A stretch of 64,000 nucleotides of DNA from a virus. The stretch covers positions 17,347 to 81,346 of IMG/VR virus record IMGVR_UViG_3300028007_000001; one strand, 5' to 3'. Under the pieces are notes generated by a model. It saw only the letters and a program-made list of their open reading frames with translations, was not told the DNA's origin and searched no databases. This document shows positions 20,940 to 30,468 of this stretch, in pieces (position 1 is the first letter of the stretch; each line of letters opens with the position of its first letter). The translations under genes were made by a program, and so were the position numbers.

Positions 20940-22673
20940 GTGCCGACCGCATCACGTGCTCAACAGCCCAGTGGACCGGATGCCTTCCTCAGAGCCGTCC
21001 GGTCTGCTGGGCGTTCTCTGAAGGATCGCTACCGTGACGACCCAGTAGGTCTTGCAGAACGTTTGGGATTGAAACTCCCTCGCAAGCCGGTTCTCGTCAT
21101 GGAAGAACTGGGGATCTACGACCCTGAGAAGCACGGACCCATCACTCCAGGACTCCGTGAACTCGTAGAGGATGTATGCCTTCTCCGAGTCGAGTCTGCT
21201 GCCGCCGTAGCCAACCGAGGCGGCGGGAAGAGCCAGGGGGTCTCGTTCATCGAGTTCTTCCTCTGGATGCTCCGAGACTTCGACGCTCTGAACCTCGGTG
21301 GTTCGGAACTTCAGGCCGACAACGTTTACCAATACCTCCTTGGCTACCTCGACACCGACGCCGAGTGGCAGAGGCTCGTCAAGGGTGAGCCGATGAAGGA
21401 GAAGACGACCAGCGTCGAGCACGCATGGGTCCGAGTCCTCACCGCTTCTCAGAAGTCGGTTCGATCTCCCCACGCTGGAGGTTTCCGAAAGGGTAAGTGG
21501 CGTGGTGGCCTCCTTGTCATTGACGAGGAAGCAGAAACCGAAAAAGACATCGTTGAGGCGGCTCTGCCGACCATCAACACGGCTACGCCTTCGGTCAACG
21601 TTCGGTGCTCCACCTTCCACAACATCGAGGGGTCGTTCGCAGACCTCGTACGAGACCACGTGGAGATGGGATACAAACTTTACCAATGGGACATCTTCGA
21701 TGTCTGCGCTGGGTGCGAGTGTGGAGGCGGCGGTTGCGAGTCTCCAGAACCCTGCTTCCGTGAAGATCACTTCGAAGAGTACGTCGACCCGGACGACGGC
21801 GAGATCAAGAAGAGGCTTCTCCATCGTGCCTACTGCGGAGGCAGAGCGAAGTACGCCGAGGGATGGATCCCGATGGCGGAAATTGAGAAACTTTGGAAGA
21901 GGCTGAAGCGCAACCACGCCAAGTGGGAAGTCGAGGCGATGGGGCAGCGGCCCTCAACCAAGGGCCATGTCATCAAGGACTTGAAGAAATTTTCCGAAAA
22001 CATCACTCTCGACTCTGGCGATCAGTTGTACCTCCCTGGCGCCCCCATCTCGATCTGCGTCGACTGGGGGACTGCCGCTGCTGGAGTCGAGGTATGGCAG
22101 GAGCAGCCTGGAGACAAGCACGCCTTGATCTACTGCGAGCAGTTGGAAGAGGCGGGGCAGACAGAGATCATCGGCGAGATCGTCTCTCTCGCTAGTCGGT
22201 TCCGCAGAGAACTTTCGGAAATTGCAGCGGACATCGGTGGTGGTGGCAACTACCTCAACCCTCTTTTGCGTGACCACCACCGACTTCCGGTGCGTGACGT
22301 TGACTTCCAGACCGAGAAGGAAGCCGCCGTCGCCGCTTGGAACATTTTCAACGAGGCCGGGGCGACCCTCATTCCATCCGAGTTCCAACTGTTCAAAGAA
22401 CAGGTCGAGAACTGGAAGAGGAAGAACGGCAGGATCGCCAAGGGCAACGACCACCTGTGCGACACCGCCGTCTGCTACTTCTCAAAGTTTGCAGAACGTC
22501 TAGGCACGAACCACCTGAGAGTTCCTGCTCGGTCCTTCTCTTCTGGAAGGTCTGCGCCGGAACAGCCTCGATCCCCGACTGACCTTCGTCAGCCGTCCCA
22601 GCCCATCTCTCGACTCCCTGTAAGGGCGTCGATCAGGACTTTCGGAAACTCAAAGAAAAACCGGCGTCGCTAG
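20940..22673 (+). CDS. terL: terminase large subunit
   Basis: 577 residues from a GTG. The ATPase domain has an unusual P-loop ANRGGGKSQG (about 91-100) and Walker B GGLLVIDEEAE (about 190-200), with the coupling region after it. The RNase H-like nuclease shows SICVDWGTA (first Asp about residue 370), EIAADIGGG (second) and DHLCDTAVCY (third). It cuts and pumps DNA into the prohead through the portal encoded next. A cysteine-rich insertion (CAGCECGGGGC, about 258-268) between ATPase and nuclease domains may bind zinc. Confidence 0.9.
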   Translation: MPTASRAQQPSGPDAFLRAVRSAGRSLKDRYRDDPVGLAERLGLKLPRKPVLVMEELGIYDPEKHGPITPGLRELVEDVCLLRVESAAAVANRGGGKSQGVSFIEFFLWMLRDFDALNLGGSELQADNVYQYLLGYLDTDAEWQRLVKGEPMKEKTTSVEHAWVRVLTASQKSVRSPHAGGFRKGKWRGGLLVIDEEAETEKDIVEAALPTINTATPSVNVRCSTFHNIEGSFADLVRDHVEMGYKLYQWDIFDVCAGCECGGGGCESPEPCFREDHFEEYVDPDDGEIKKRLLHRAYCGGRAKYAEGWIPMAEIEKLWKRLKRNHAKWEVEAMGQRPSTKGHVIKDLKKFSENITLDSGDQLYLPGAPISICVDWGTAAAGVEVWQEQPGDKHALIYCEQLEEAGQTEIIGEIVSLASRFRRELSEIAADIGGGGNYLNPLLRDHHRLPVRDVDFQTEKEAAVAAWNIFNEAGATLIPSEFQLFKEQVENWKRKNGRIAKGNDHLCDTAVCYFSKFAERLGTNHLRVPARSFSSGRSAPEQPRSPTDLRQPSQPISRLPVRASIRTFGNSKKNRRR

Positions 22674-22676
22674 CGT

Positions 22677-22695
22677 TACGTACGTACGTAGGTAT
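22677..22695 (+). promoter_or_regulatory. TACGTA motif cluster upstream of portal gene
   Basis: TACGTACGTACGTAGGTAT between terL and the portal gene, the densest example of the TACGTA family that recurs before late genes. Confidence 0.4.
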
Positions 22696-22707
22696 GATGG
22701 AGGCACT

Positions 22708-24216
22708 ATGCCTGTCGAACCCGTCACCCTCTCCAACCGAGACGCACAGGTGCAGCAAGTGCGCTCTCTGCGGCACGCCGTGCGATCCCTCAAGGCCGGT
22801 AGAGCAACGCCTTCTGCCTTCATCGGAGACGAGAGGGCGAACTCCCGAGACCTGATCCGATCGGCGTTCCAGCAGTACGCCCCTCTGGCGTACCGACTTC
22901 CTTGGGAAGTTCTCGATCTGGTGGAACTTCTCTCGACGTTCAACCCCGACTACTCGCAGGCCGTCGAGAACCTCAAGATGCTCGCCAACAGCGGGCACAA
23001 GTTGGTGGTCGACGCCGACGTTGATCTCCAGCGTCGTCGCACCAGAGATCTCCTGGAAGAGAAGTCTCGGACTATCCAGGAGCAGCACGGCGGTATCGAC
23101 GGGGTGGTCGAGAAGTTGATGGATCAAGCCGCCGTGTACGGGGCGATGTGCGGTGAGTGGATCCTCAGCGACGACCTGACCGAAGTCGTGGACTTCGCAG
23201 ACATCAACCCAAAGAAGATCCGGTTCTTCTGGGACGAGGAAGAGCAGAGATACATTCCGTTTCAGAAGGTGACAGGAGCGCAACTCAAGGCGGCGAAGGA
23301 AGCAGGCCAGGAAACTCGGGGCCAGTGCGTCCGGCTCAACGAGATCACCTTCCGCTACTACGCCTTCGACGCTGCTCCAGGATCTCCGTACGGCACCCCT
23401 CCGTTCATCGCTGCATTGCAAAACATTGCGATTCAGCGAGACCTCGTTGGCAACATGGCCCAGATCGTCAAGAAGATCGGACTGCTTGCTCTGATCGACG
23501 TGACGATTGAGAGGCTCCAGCCTCAGCCCGGCGAGACTGACGCCCAGTTCATTGCTCGGGCGAGCGCCTACCTGGAGGACTACGCAGAAGCCGCTGAAGA
23601 GATGGTGAAGGACGGCGGCATGATCCACTTCGATGACGTGGAAGTGAAGCCCACCCAGATCGGCGGGAACGCTGCCGGGGCTACCAACATCCACAAGCAG
23701 AACGAGGAACTGATCTTCTCTGGCCTGAAGTCGATGCCCTCCGTCCAGGGTCGTTCGTACTCCACCACGGAGACCTACGCCGGGGTGGCCTACGACATCA
23801 TCATCCGAAACACTCTGAAGTATCAGCGTGGCGCCAAGAGGATGATCGAGTCCGGCTACTGGTTGATGGCCTCGCTGCAAGGTCTTCGCCCGACCGACAT
23901 CTCTGTGACGTTCCACAAGAACCGGACGCTCCAGAGGCTCCAAGAAGTCCAGGCTCAGTCCGTCGAGATTCGGAATGCTGCCCTCAAGTGGCTGCTCGGG
24001 ATCATCGACCAGCAACTCGTCGCTCAGGAACTCGGCTACGACGACCCTGTGCGTCCGATGTCTGAGCCTCCGCAAGATCTGGTCCGAATGCTGCCATCCC
24101 TCGACACAACGTACGTAGGTATGGATGATTTCGGGTCGGAGTCTGGAACCGAGGCCAGAATGGAGGAAGAAGATGACCGAGAACGAGACGACGAAGGATC
24201 AGAATCCGAAGTCTGA
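22708..24216 (+). CDS. portal protein
   Basis: 502 residues, ATG after TGGAGG. It follows terL. Features are MDQAAVYGAMCGEWIL (about 137-152), ISPKKIRF-like core strands, SPYGTPPFIAALQNI (about 228-242) and KYQRGAKRMIESGYWLM near residue 380, consistent with an SPP1/HK97-type portal wing, stem and crown. Forms the dodecameric ring for packaging and connector assembly. The last residues are very acidic and overlap the next gene. Confidence 0.85.
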   Translation: MPVEPVTLSNRDAQVQQVRSLRHAVRSLKAGRATPSAFIGDERANSRDLIRSAFQQYAPLAYRLPWEVLDLVELLSTFNPDYSQAVENLKMLANSGHKLVVDADVDLQRRRTRDLLEEKSRTIQEQHGGIDGVVEKLMDQAAVYGAMCGEWILSDDLTEVVDFADINPKKIRFFWDEEEQRYIPFQKVTGAQLKAAKEAGQETRGQCVRLNEITFRYYAFDAAPGSPYGTPPFIAALQNIAIQRDLVGNMAQIVKKIGLLALIDVTIERLQPQPGETDAQFIARASAYLEDYAEAAEEMVKDGGMIHFDDVEVKPTQIGGNAAGATNIHKQNEELIFSGLKSMPSVQGRSYSTTETYAGVAYDIIIRNTLKYQRGAKRMIESGYWLMASLQGLRPTDISVTFHKNRTLQRLQEVQAQSVEIRNAALKWLLGIIDQQLVAQELGYDDPVRPMSEPPQDLVRMLPSLDTTYVGMDDFGSESGTEARMEEEDDRERDDEGSESEV

Positions 24217-24316
24217 TCGACCCGGCGAAAACCCTCCCGAGGGCAAGGTCAAGCAGTCTGATCGAGACCGGGAACAGAAAACTTTCCAGCGTCCGGGCAC
24301 GGAGGTCCGCAAGTGA
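24173..24316 (+). CDS. small disordered protein overlapping portal end
   Basis: 47 residues, highly charged (KDQNPKSDRPGENPPEGK), ATG after GGAGGAAG. It overlaps the portal 3' end by 44 nt and the next start by 4. Predicted disordered. Unknown. Confidence 0.5.
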   Translation: MTENETTKDQNPKSDRPGENPPEGKVKQSDRDREQKTFQRPGTEVRK

Positions 24317-26184
24317 ACGAGAAGGTCGCCACCTTGCAGCGTCACCCCAAGAACAAGTCTCTCTCTGAGGCCGTTCAGGAGGACGCCCCGAAGTTCAAGG
24401 CCGTCTCCAAGAACGGCATCAACAAGCGGTCGACGCTGATCAAGGCTCCCGGTGACGAGGGTCAGGTCGGTGGGATCATGGAGCCGACTGCTGAGCAGTT
24501 GGAGAAGATCAACCAGTTCACTCGTCGCACCGTCTCGGCCGAAGAGGTCTGCGTCCTGCCCACCCTGTCGTGCAACGACTTGGTGGACCGGGACTACGAC
24601 CAGTTCGTCAAGCAGTGCGTCAAGGACTTCGCCGCAATGGAGCAGCCGTTCTCTCCGGTCGGCAAGTCCTTCATGGTCGATCACGCCTACTCGGTCGCCA
24701 ACGCCGTTGGACGGATCTTTGACGTGGGGACGAAGACGATCAACAACGCCTTCTTCCTCACCAACGACGTATACATTCCGAACACCGAGAAGAACTCGGA
24801 CTTCCTTGAAGATGTCGAGTTCGGAGTCAACTGGGCTGTCTCGGTTGGCGTGGTTCTCGGGAAGTCGGAGTGCTCCGTCTGCGGAGAGCGGTTCTCTTCG
24901 TGGGGATATTGGTGCATCAACGGCCACGACAAGGGCCTGCACTACACGAAGGACGCAGAAGAGGATTCTTTCGGATGGCCCATTCCGTGTGAGCCGTCCG
25001 AGAAGGGCGCCATCCTCTGCGTCCGGCAGTTCTCTGACCCGAGGGACTTCTACGAACTGTCTCAGGTCTTCCTGGGGGCGCAGTATTACGCCGCCCTGGA
25101 GCGTGACCCCGAGATGGACGGAATCCTCAAGGCTGCGAGCGCAGAAGGCATTCCTGTCATCGGCCTGTCGGAAGAGCAGGCCAAGGAGATTCCGTTCCGC
25201 CACGAACCGCCCAAGGTCACGGAGGCCCGACTCGCTGGTCTGGTTTCCGAAACCGAAGACGGTCTCGTCAAGTGGACGGACGAGCAGGGTTTCCTCTGGG
25301 TCTACAACCCGCAGGAACCTGAAGAGGGCGTGATGTCGCTCGGAAGGTCTTCGGAACACGAAGACGAAGATGTCGAAAACGACAAGGAGGCCAGCGATGG
25401 CAGTGAGGAACTGGACGAACATGCTTCGGGGAACGACGCAGCGGGAGACGAGCAACACGCTCAGCCCGACTCGTCGGGTCGGAAGCAGCATCGGTCGGAA
25501 GATCCGGGGTCGGAAGTCGGCTCAGTTCAACCGGGGTCGTCGGGCACGCTGACCGCAAGTGCCGACGAGGACGATTCCGAAGAGGAAGAGTCCGACCCGG
25601 ATGAAGTCGCTGGTGACGGCGACGAGTCGGAGGACGGCGGGGAAGAAGACGAGGCCGAGGAAGATTCGGAATCCGAGACGGTGGATGCGGTCGCCGCTGC
25701 TCGGAGAGCCGGTCTTCCTTCCGAACTGATTTCCTCGGTAGTTGGTTCGGGAACGGCGACGGTCGAGTCTCTCTTCTCCGCTGCCTCCGCAGAGATCAAG
25801 GCCCTCCGCAAGACGATCACGAATCTGGAGGCCAAGGGAGAGATCGCTGACAAGTACGTGGAGGAACTGCGTGCTGACGCCCTCTCCTGGTACATCAAGT
25901 CTCGCCAGGCCGGTGAGCAGCGACCCGTCAAGACCGAAACTTTCGAGAAGTTGCTCGATCGTTGCGGTGACGACGTGGAACTGATCAAGGCTCTGCGGGA
26001 CGAGCAGAAGGAAGCCGCCCACGCCAAGTTTCCCAAGTCGGTTCGGCGGTCGACCTTCCCTGGCGATCCGCACGAAGTCGAGCGGCCTCGTCTGTTCGGT
26101 GCGGACGATCGAACCGAGGAAGAGGAAGTTTCCGAAACCGTTGATTCGGCGGGAGACACGAAGGTCAGACGAATCCACGGCTAA
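24313..26184 (+). CDS. capsid maturation protease fused to scaffold
   Basis: 623 residues from GTG 24313. The N-terminal domain (about 60-340) contains FMVDHAYSVANAVGRIFDVG (about 120-139), where His and Ser are candidates for the protease active site, and a zinc-like CSVC...C cluster (about 194-210). Residues about 350-460 are an Asp/Glu/Ser low-complexity linker. The C-terminal 150 residues are helical, as in delta or scaffolding domains. Position between portal and capsid genes supports protease plus scaffold in one chain. Catalytic residues are inferred. Confidence 0.72.
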   Translation: MNEKVATLQRHPKNKSLSEAVQEDAPKFKAVSKNGINKRSTLIKAPGDEGQVGGIMEPTAEQLEKINQFTRRTVSAEEVCVLPTLSCNDLVDRDYDQFVKQCVKDFAAMEQPFSPVGKSFMVDHAYSVANAVGRIFDVGTKTINNAFFLTNDVYIPNTEKNSDFLEDVEFGVNWAVSVGVVLGKSECSVCGERFSSWGYWCINGHDKGLHYTKDAEEDSFGWPIPCEPSEKGAILCVRQFSDPRDFYELSQVFLGAQYYAALERDPEMDGILKAASAEGIPVIGLSEEQAKEIPFRHEPPKVTEARLAGLVSETEDGLVKWTDEQGFLWVYNPQEPEEGVMSLGRSSEHEDEDVENDKEASDGSEELDEHASGNDAAGDEQHAQPDSSGRKQHRSEDPGSEVGSVQPGSSGTLTASADEDDSEEEESDPDEVAGDGDESEDGGEEDEAEEDSESETVDAVAAARRAGLPSELISSVVGSGTATVESLFSAASAEIKALRKTITNLEAKGEIADKYVEELRADALSWYIKSRQAGEQRPVKTETFEKLLDRCGDDVELIKALRDEQKEAAHAKFPKSVRRSTFPGDPHEVERPRLFGADDRTEEEEVSETVDSAGDTKVRRIHG

Positions 26185-26251
26185 CCAGAATTCAATGGTT
26201 CTGGTTCAAGCCAAGCCATACTGACGTATAGAGATCCAAGGAGGATCAGAA

Positions 26252-26707
26252 ATGACGACCAAGGCGACTGGCGGCAAGATCACCGGACTTCTGGCCCTCA
26301 CGATGGAGGGGCAGGTCGCTCTCTCGGTGGGCGATCCGGTGATGGTCACTGGCGACTACGAGTGCGATCCCTACGACGGTACCTCTCCGTTCGTCGGCGT
26401 CGTCTCGGTCGCCAACGTGAAGCGGGATGCAGCCACCGGGAACTACCCGGTTGCCAACGCTCCTGGCGACTGCACCGTCGAGGTCCGTGGCCTCTTCGTT
26501 CGTCAGTGCGTTGCTGCTGGCGCAGTCACGGCGGGGAAGTACGTCGTGATCGACGGAACGAACCAGAAGTTCGCAGAACTCACGGAGCAGGGACTCGCTG
26601 AGGGCACTCCCAACACCTTCACCGGAGACCCCGACCGTGAGATCGTCGGCATCGCCCTCACGGCGGCTGCTGCCGAGGACGACCTGATCGACGTTCTCTT
26701 CATCTAG
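26252..26707 (+). CDS. head decoration protein
   Basis: 151 residues. A repetitive beta pattern with Gly/Val (ALSVGDPVMVTGDYECDPYD, AAGAVTAGKYVVIDG) resembles DUF2190-type capsid decoration proteins. It lies just before the major capsid gene, a typical place. CCAAGGAGG precedes the ATG. Confidence 0.75.
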   Translation: MTTKATGGKITGLLALTMEGQVALSVGDPVMVTGDYECDPYDGTSPFVGVVSVANVKRDAATGNYPVANAPGDCTVEVRGLFVRQCVAAGAVTAGKYVVIDGTNQKFAELTEQGLAEGTPNTFTGDPDREIVGIALTAAAAEDDLIDVLFI

Positions 26708-26767
26708 GGCGCCAGCCCAAGAAGCAGGAAGACCAACAACCGGCTCGGTAGGCCAGGAGGAAACCCG

Positions 26768-27898
26768 ATGGGACTCAGCGTGAGGGAAGTGGCGTCCAAG
26801 TGGAATGGATGCGCTGTCCGCAAGGACTCGCTCAACATGGAGCAACTCCACAAGGACATGCAGAGTTTGCGGAAGATGCGGAAGGACGTGTCTCTGAAGG
26901 GCTTCCTCCAGGACGCCTGGGGCGAGGACATGACCCCGGAACGTTTCTACCGGGAACTCGGCATCGACCTGTCGGAGATGACGGTCGGCAAGATGCTGAA
27001 CACGTCCGACCTGAACCGTTGGCTGTTTCCGGAAATCTTCCGTGACGCCATTCGGCGGGGTCTGGAATACACGCCCTTCCACTCGGCCCTCGTTGCCACG
27101 GAAGAGACGATCGACTCAACCGGCCTCACGATGCCGTTCATGGATCTCACGTCCACCGACATCGACCGGGACGAGTTCGCTCTTCGTGACGTGAACGAGG
27201 GTGCGACGATTCCCGAGGGCGAGATCCTGACCTGGAGCGAGAAGCAGGTCACGATCAAGAAGAAGGCTCGGGGTCTCAAGCAGACCTACGAGTCGATCAT
27301 GTTCACGCCGATCGACCTGGCTGCGATCTACTTCGAAGAACTCGGCACGAAGTTGGGTGCCGATCTCGACAAGGATCTGATCGACATCGCCGTCAACGGC
27401 GACCAGGCAGACGGCTCGGAGGCTGCTCCGGTCATCGGTGCGGCGGTGGCGAACACCCTCGCCTACACCGACCTGACTCGGGCGTGGATCCGGTTCCGTC
27501 GCATCGGCCGGAACTCGACGGTGATGCTCTGCAACGAGGCAGACGCCATCTCGATCCTCGACATGGACGAGTTCAACCTGACGATCACGTTGCCTGCGGC
27601 TCAGGAGTCGCCGGTCAACCTGAACGTCCGGACTCCGCTCCCCACGTCGCAGGACGTGTACGTCCACGACTCGGTGCCCGACAAGAACATCATCTTCGTG
27701 GACGTGGCTCGGGCCTTCGTCCAACTGACTGCCATGCCGCTCCTGATCGAGTCGGAGCGGATCGTGAGCCGTCAGTTGGAGGGCGAGTACGTGTCGATCA
27801 TCACCGGCTTCGCCAACATCTTCAAGGACGGCCGGATGATCCTCGACTACTCGACCGACCTGACCACCAACCCCGGCCCGACGCCGCCCGAGGCGTAG
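26768..27898 (+). CDS. major capsid protein, HK97 fold
   Basis: 376 residues. An N-terminal helical region (about 20-60) may be a scaffolding-like delta segment. The central part (STDIDRDEFALRDVNEGATI, about 125-150; ITWSEKQVTIKKKARGL) matches the E-loop/P-domain layout of HK97-fold capsids. FTPIDLAAIYFEELGTKLGADLDKDLI is the spine helix. Most abundant virion protein; CCAGGAGG precedes the ATG. Confidence 0.85.
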   Translation: MGLSVREVASKWNGCAVRKDSLNMEQLHKDMQSLRKMRKDVSLKGFLQDAWGEDMTPERFYRELGIDLSEMTVGKMLNTSDLNRWLFPEIFRDAIRRGLEYTPFHSALVATEETIDSTGLTMPFMDLTSTDIDRDEFALRDVNEGATIPEGEILTWSEKQVTIKKKARGLKQTYESIMFTPIDLAAIYFEELGTKLGADLDKDLIDIAVNGDQADGSEAAPVIGAAVANTLAYTDLTRAWIRFRRIGRNSTVMLCNEADAISILDMDEFNLTITLPAAQESPVNLNVRTPLPTSQDVYVHDSVPDKNIIFVDVARAFVQLTAMPLLIESERIVSRQLEGEYVSIITGFANIFKDGRMILDYSTDLTTNPGPTPPEA

Positions 27899-27957
27899 GC
27901 ATAGTCGCCTATACCTGCGGGTAGCACAGATCCCGACTGAGGACGAAGGGAGTCCAC

Positions 27958-28479
27958 ATGCCAAGCGATCCCAACTACGTGAGAATCACCAACCGGCTCA
28001 GTTTCGGCGTCGTTGCCGACATCGCCGGGGGAAGCCGCTGGTCGATCTCCGGAAACGACGTGAAGGAGTTTCCGAAGGACAAGACAGCCAAGCGGTTCGT
28101 CCGGAAGATGATCGCCAACGGTCGTCTGGAGCCTGCTTCGAAGAGCGAGTACGAGGAAGTTCAGGAGAACCGTCGCACGATGGCTGCTTCTGTTCCTCAG
28201 CGGAGTTCTTCTTCGGAAGAGCGCCACACTCCAATCCAGGAGCAGGCCATCCGAGACAAGGCTCGGGAACTGCGAGAGCAGGGATCGAAGTCGGAACCTT
28301 CGGAAGATTCCGAAAGTGACGACGAAGAGAGCGATGACGAGGATCGGTCCTACGAGGACATGAAGGTCGATGATCTTCGTCAAATGCTCTTGGAGCGGGG
28401 TCTTCCGACTACGGGCAAGAAGGACGAACTGATCGCTCGTCTGGAGGAAGACGACGAGGACGACGAGGACGACGAGTAG
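27958..28479 (+). CDS. SAP-domain protein after capsid gene
   Basis: 173 residues. A small N-terminal domain (about 1-60) is followed by a charged linker. The C-terminus (MKVDDLRQMLLERGLPTTGK, about 133-152) is a SAP/Rho-N-like helix-extended loop-helix, normally nucleic-acid binding, ending in an EDDEDDED tail. Proteins like this often follow the capsid gene; a head-tail connector or head-assembly role is likely but not shown. Confidence 0.68.
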   Translation: MPSDPNYVRITNRLSFGVVADIAGGSRWSISGNDVKEFPKDKTAKRFVRKMIANGRLEPASKSEYEEVQENRRTMAASVPQRSSSSEERHTPIQEQAIRDKARELREQGSKSEPSEDSESDDEESDDEDRSYEDMKVDDLRQMLLERGLPTTGKKDELIARLEEDDEDDEDDE

Positions 28480-28491
28480 CCAGGAGGAAGC

Positions 28492-29106
28492 GTGGGCTTG
28501 TCATCTGACGGTCAAGCGGCGCTTCTGACTGGTGGCCTGGGTGATCTGATCACCCACGTCTCGCTCCACACCGGCAATCCGGGGGGCACCGGCGCCAACG
28601 AGGTCGCTGGTGCCCCCTACTCACGTCAGCCGGTTTCCTGGACGGCGGCAGCCAACGGTCAGCGTGCCAACGATGCGGTGATCAACTTCGACGTTCCTTC
28701 CGGAACTACGGCGCTCTGGGTCGGGTACTGGAGCGCCCTGAATGGAGGCACGTTCTACGGATGCTCGCCCGTCAATGGGAATCTTTGGGGTTCGGGAGTA
28801 GCGAAGGCGTCTGACAACACGATCACTTCGTACGACCACGGTCTTGAGGTTGGAGACCGAATCGTCGTGTCGGCCATTGCTGCTGGAGTCCTCCCTGGAG
28901 GGATGTCGAGTGGAGATCTCTTCTGGGTGGTCGACGCTCCTTCTACGGCCACGTTCAAGGTGAGCACCGTCGAGGGAGGCGCCGTGTTCGATATCACGGC
29001 GAACTCCGAACTGTTCTTTCAGAAAGTTCTTCCAGAGTTCTTCTCGTCAATCGGCACTCTGAGTTTCCAGGCAGGCGATCTGGTGATCGACGCTCGGGCG
29101 CTTTGA
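28492..29106 (+). CDS. virion protein with tail-fibre-like N-terminus
   Basis: 204 residues from GTG 28492 after AGGAGGAAGC. THVSLHTGNPGGTGANEVAG (about 21-40) followed by PYSRQPVSW is a motif seen in many phage structural proteins. The C-terminal half is beta-rich (TITSYDHGLEVGDRIVVS). Position after the capsid genes suggests a head fibre or minor structural protein. Confidence 0.65.
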   Translation: MGLSSDGQAALLTGGLGDLITHVSLHTGNPGGTGANEVAGAPYSRQPVSWTAAANGQRANDAVINFDVPSGTTALWVGYWSALNGGTFYGCSPVNGNLWGSGVAKASDNTITSYDHGLEVGDRIVVSAIAAGVLPGGMSSGDLFWVVDAPSTATFKVSTVEGGAVFDITANSELFFQKVLPEFFSSIGTLSFQAGDLVIDARAL

Positions 29107-29115
29107 GAGCACGTA

Positions 29116-29130
29116 ACATACGTATGTAGG
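29116..29130 (+). promoter_or_regulatory. TACGTA motif ACATACGTATGTAGG
   Basis: The perfect palindrome ACATACGTATGT followed by AGG and then GGAGGAAG of the next gene. Best example of the late motif family. Confidence 0.45.
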
Positions 29131-29139
29131 GAGGAAGTC

Positions 29140-29406
29140 ATGCCGAAGCGAACCTTCGATCGCAGTGCCAAGGTGCTCGCCAACCAGGAGTTCGACGCCT
29201 TCTACGTGGACGGCGTTGTTCACGTCGTTCGGCGGTCCACTGGCGATGTCGTCGCTCAGGGGAATCCGAACGATCCCGAGGACGCCTCGATGGCGAACTT
29301 CCTCGCTTCGGCCTTCGCAGCGGCCCTCAATCGCACTCCCGACGTGGAGAACACGTCTCAAGATGTGGCAGAAGGTTCGGAAACTTCTGCTCAGGAGGAC
29401 AACTGA
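29140..29406 (+). CDS. small hypothetical protein in head region
   Basis: 88 residues. FDAFYVDGVVHVVRRSTGDV (about 18-37) is beta-patterned; a helical middle and acidic tail follow. ATG after GGGAGGAAG. Unknown structural or assembly role. Confidence 0.62.
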   Translation: MPKRTFDRSAKVLANQEFDAFYVDGVVHVVRRSTGDVVAQGNPNDPEDASMANFLASAFAAALNRTPDVENTSQDVAEGSETSAQEDN

Positions 29407-29407
29407 G

Positions 29408-30226
29408 ATGAACTTGCACACGATCGACTCTGGTCGGGGGACGACTCACGCCGCTCGGGAGGCATACCCCGATATGCGGGCCTACGATCAGGCTCGCCTC
29501 GATGCGATGTCGGTGTTCTCTATCCCCGAGAAGACAGCCGCTATGAAGCGAGTCCGTGACTGGTACTCGTCTCTTCCTTCGGCACGCTCGTCGCTCGACC
29601 GTCCGACTGAGGCAGACTTCGCTGCCGTGTTCGGTTCTTTCAACGTCCACCACGCCCTCAACGGTGGCCTGGTGGAGTGCGAGAACCCTCACGACCACTC
29701 TGGTCGTCCTCAGCGGTTCGTGCTTCGAAAGCGTCCGACTTTCGGAAACACCGAAACGATCGAGGAATACATCGCCGCTCAGGCCATGCTTGTCCAGGAA
29801 GAGCCTGTCCTCGTTCACGTGGGCAACGTCTTTCTGAACGAAGGCACGGAGGAACTCTGGAACCGGCTGACCGGCGTGGGAACGCTCGACGTTCTCTTCG
29901 ACAACTCCAACGCCCGGATCGGGGTCGGGTCTGACGGCGCTACCGCTGCCGTGCGTACTCAGACCGGCCTCCAGGGCGTTGACAAGTCGTACGCAGTCAT
30001 GGAGGCCGGATTCCCCACCGTGACGCCAGGAGACGGCGCTGGTGGCGCCATCGCCTCGTTCAAGGGCGTCTACGACGGCAACTCGGGGAACCACGATCAC
30101 AAGGAGTGGGTCGTGGACAACAAGGCCGCTGCCGGGACGATCACCATGAACAGGTTCGTCCAAGACTTCGGAACCAAGTTGCTTGGCGCCGTATGGACGT
30201 ACACCTTCCAACTTCGGATCAACTGA
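29408..30226 (+). CDS. structural protein
   Basis: 272 residues, ATG after AGGAGG. The N-terminal third is helical with many Arg; the C-terminal half is beta-rich with Gly/Asn (FDNSNARIGVGSDGATAAV) and ends TFQLRIN, a typical closing strand of virion proteins. Probably a capsid-associated or minor structural protein; family not identified. Confidence 0.6.
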   Translation: MNLHTIDSGRGTTHAAREAYPDMRAYDQARLDAMSVFSIPEKTAAMKRVRDWYSSLPSARSSLDRPTEADFAAVFGSFNVHHALNGGLVECENPHDHSGRPQRFVLRKRPTFGNTETIEEYIAAQAMLVQEEPVLVHVGNVFLNEGTEELWNRLTGVGTLDVLFDNSNARIGVGSDGATAAVRTQTGLQGVDKSYAVMEAGFPTVTPGDGAGGAIASFKGVYDGNSGNHDHKEWVVDNKAAAGTITMNRFVQDFGTKLLGAVWTYTFQLRIN

Positions 30227-30255
30227 CATAGGAATGATTCCGAAGGAGATGGCCT

Positions 30256-30468
30256 GTGCCTCGGGAGATCCATCACGGAGGATGCACTCACTTTCCTGAC
30301 GGGATCTGCGTGATCTCAGAAGGCGGCGACCCTTCGCACTTGTCTGACGAAGAGTTGGCGTCGATGTCGGACGAAGAGGCTTCGGAATATTTCACGTCCT
30401 TGATCGGATCCTCTGTCACGATTGAGAATGCTTCTGATCCTTCGATCAGGATCGTGAGGACGCCGTAA
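30256..30468 (+). CDS. small hypothetical protein
   Basis: 70 residues from GTG 30256 after AAGGAG. CTHFPDGICV at the N-terminus may bind metal; an acidic helical middle (LSDEELASMSDEEA) follows. Its stop touches the next start. Confidence 0.58.
   Translation: MPREIHHGGCTHFPDGICVISEGGDPSHLSDEELASMSDEEASEYFTSLIGSSVTIENASDPSIRIVRTP

Noticed and set aside
22633-24075. 480-codon leftward frame
   Set aside because: Antisense to the portal gene, without motif support.
24199-25491. 430-codon leftward frame
   Set aside because: Antisense to the protease/scaffold gene; composition is that of its complement.
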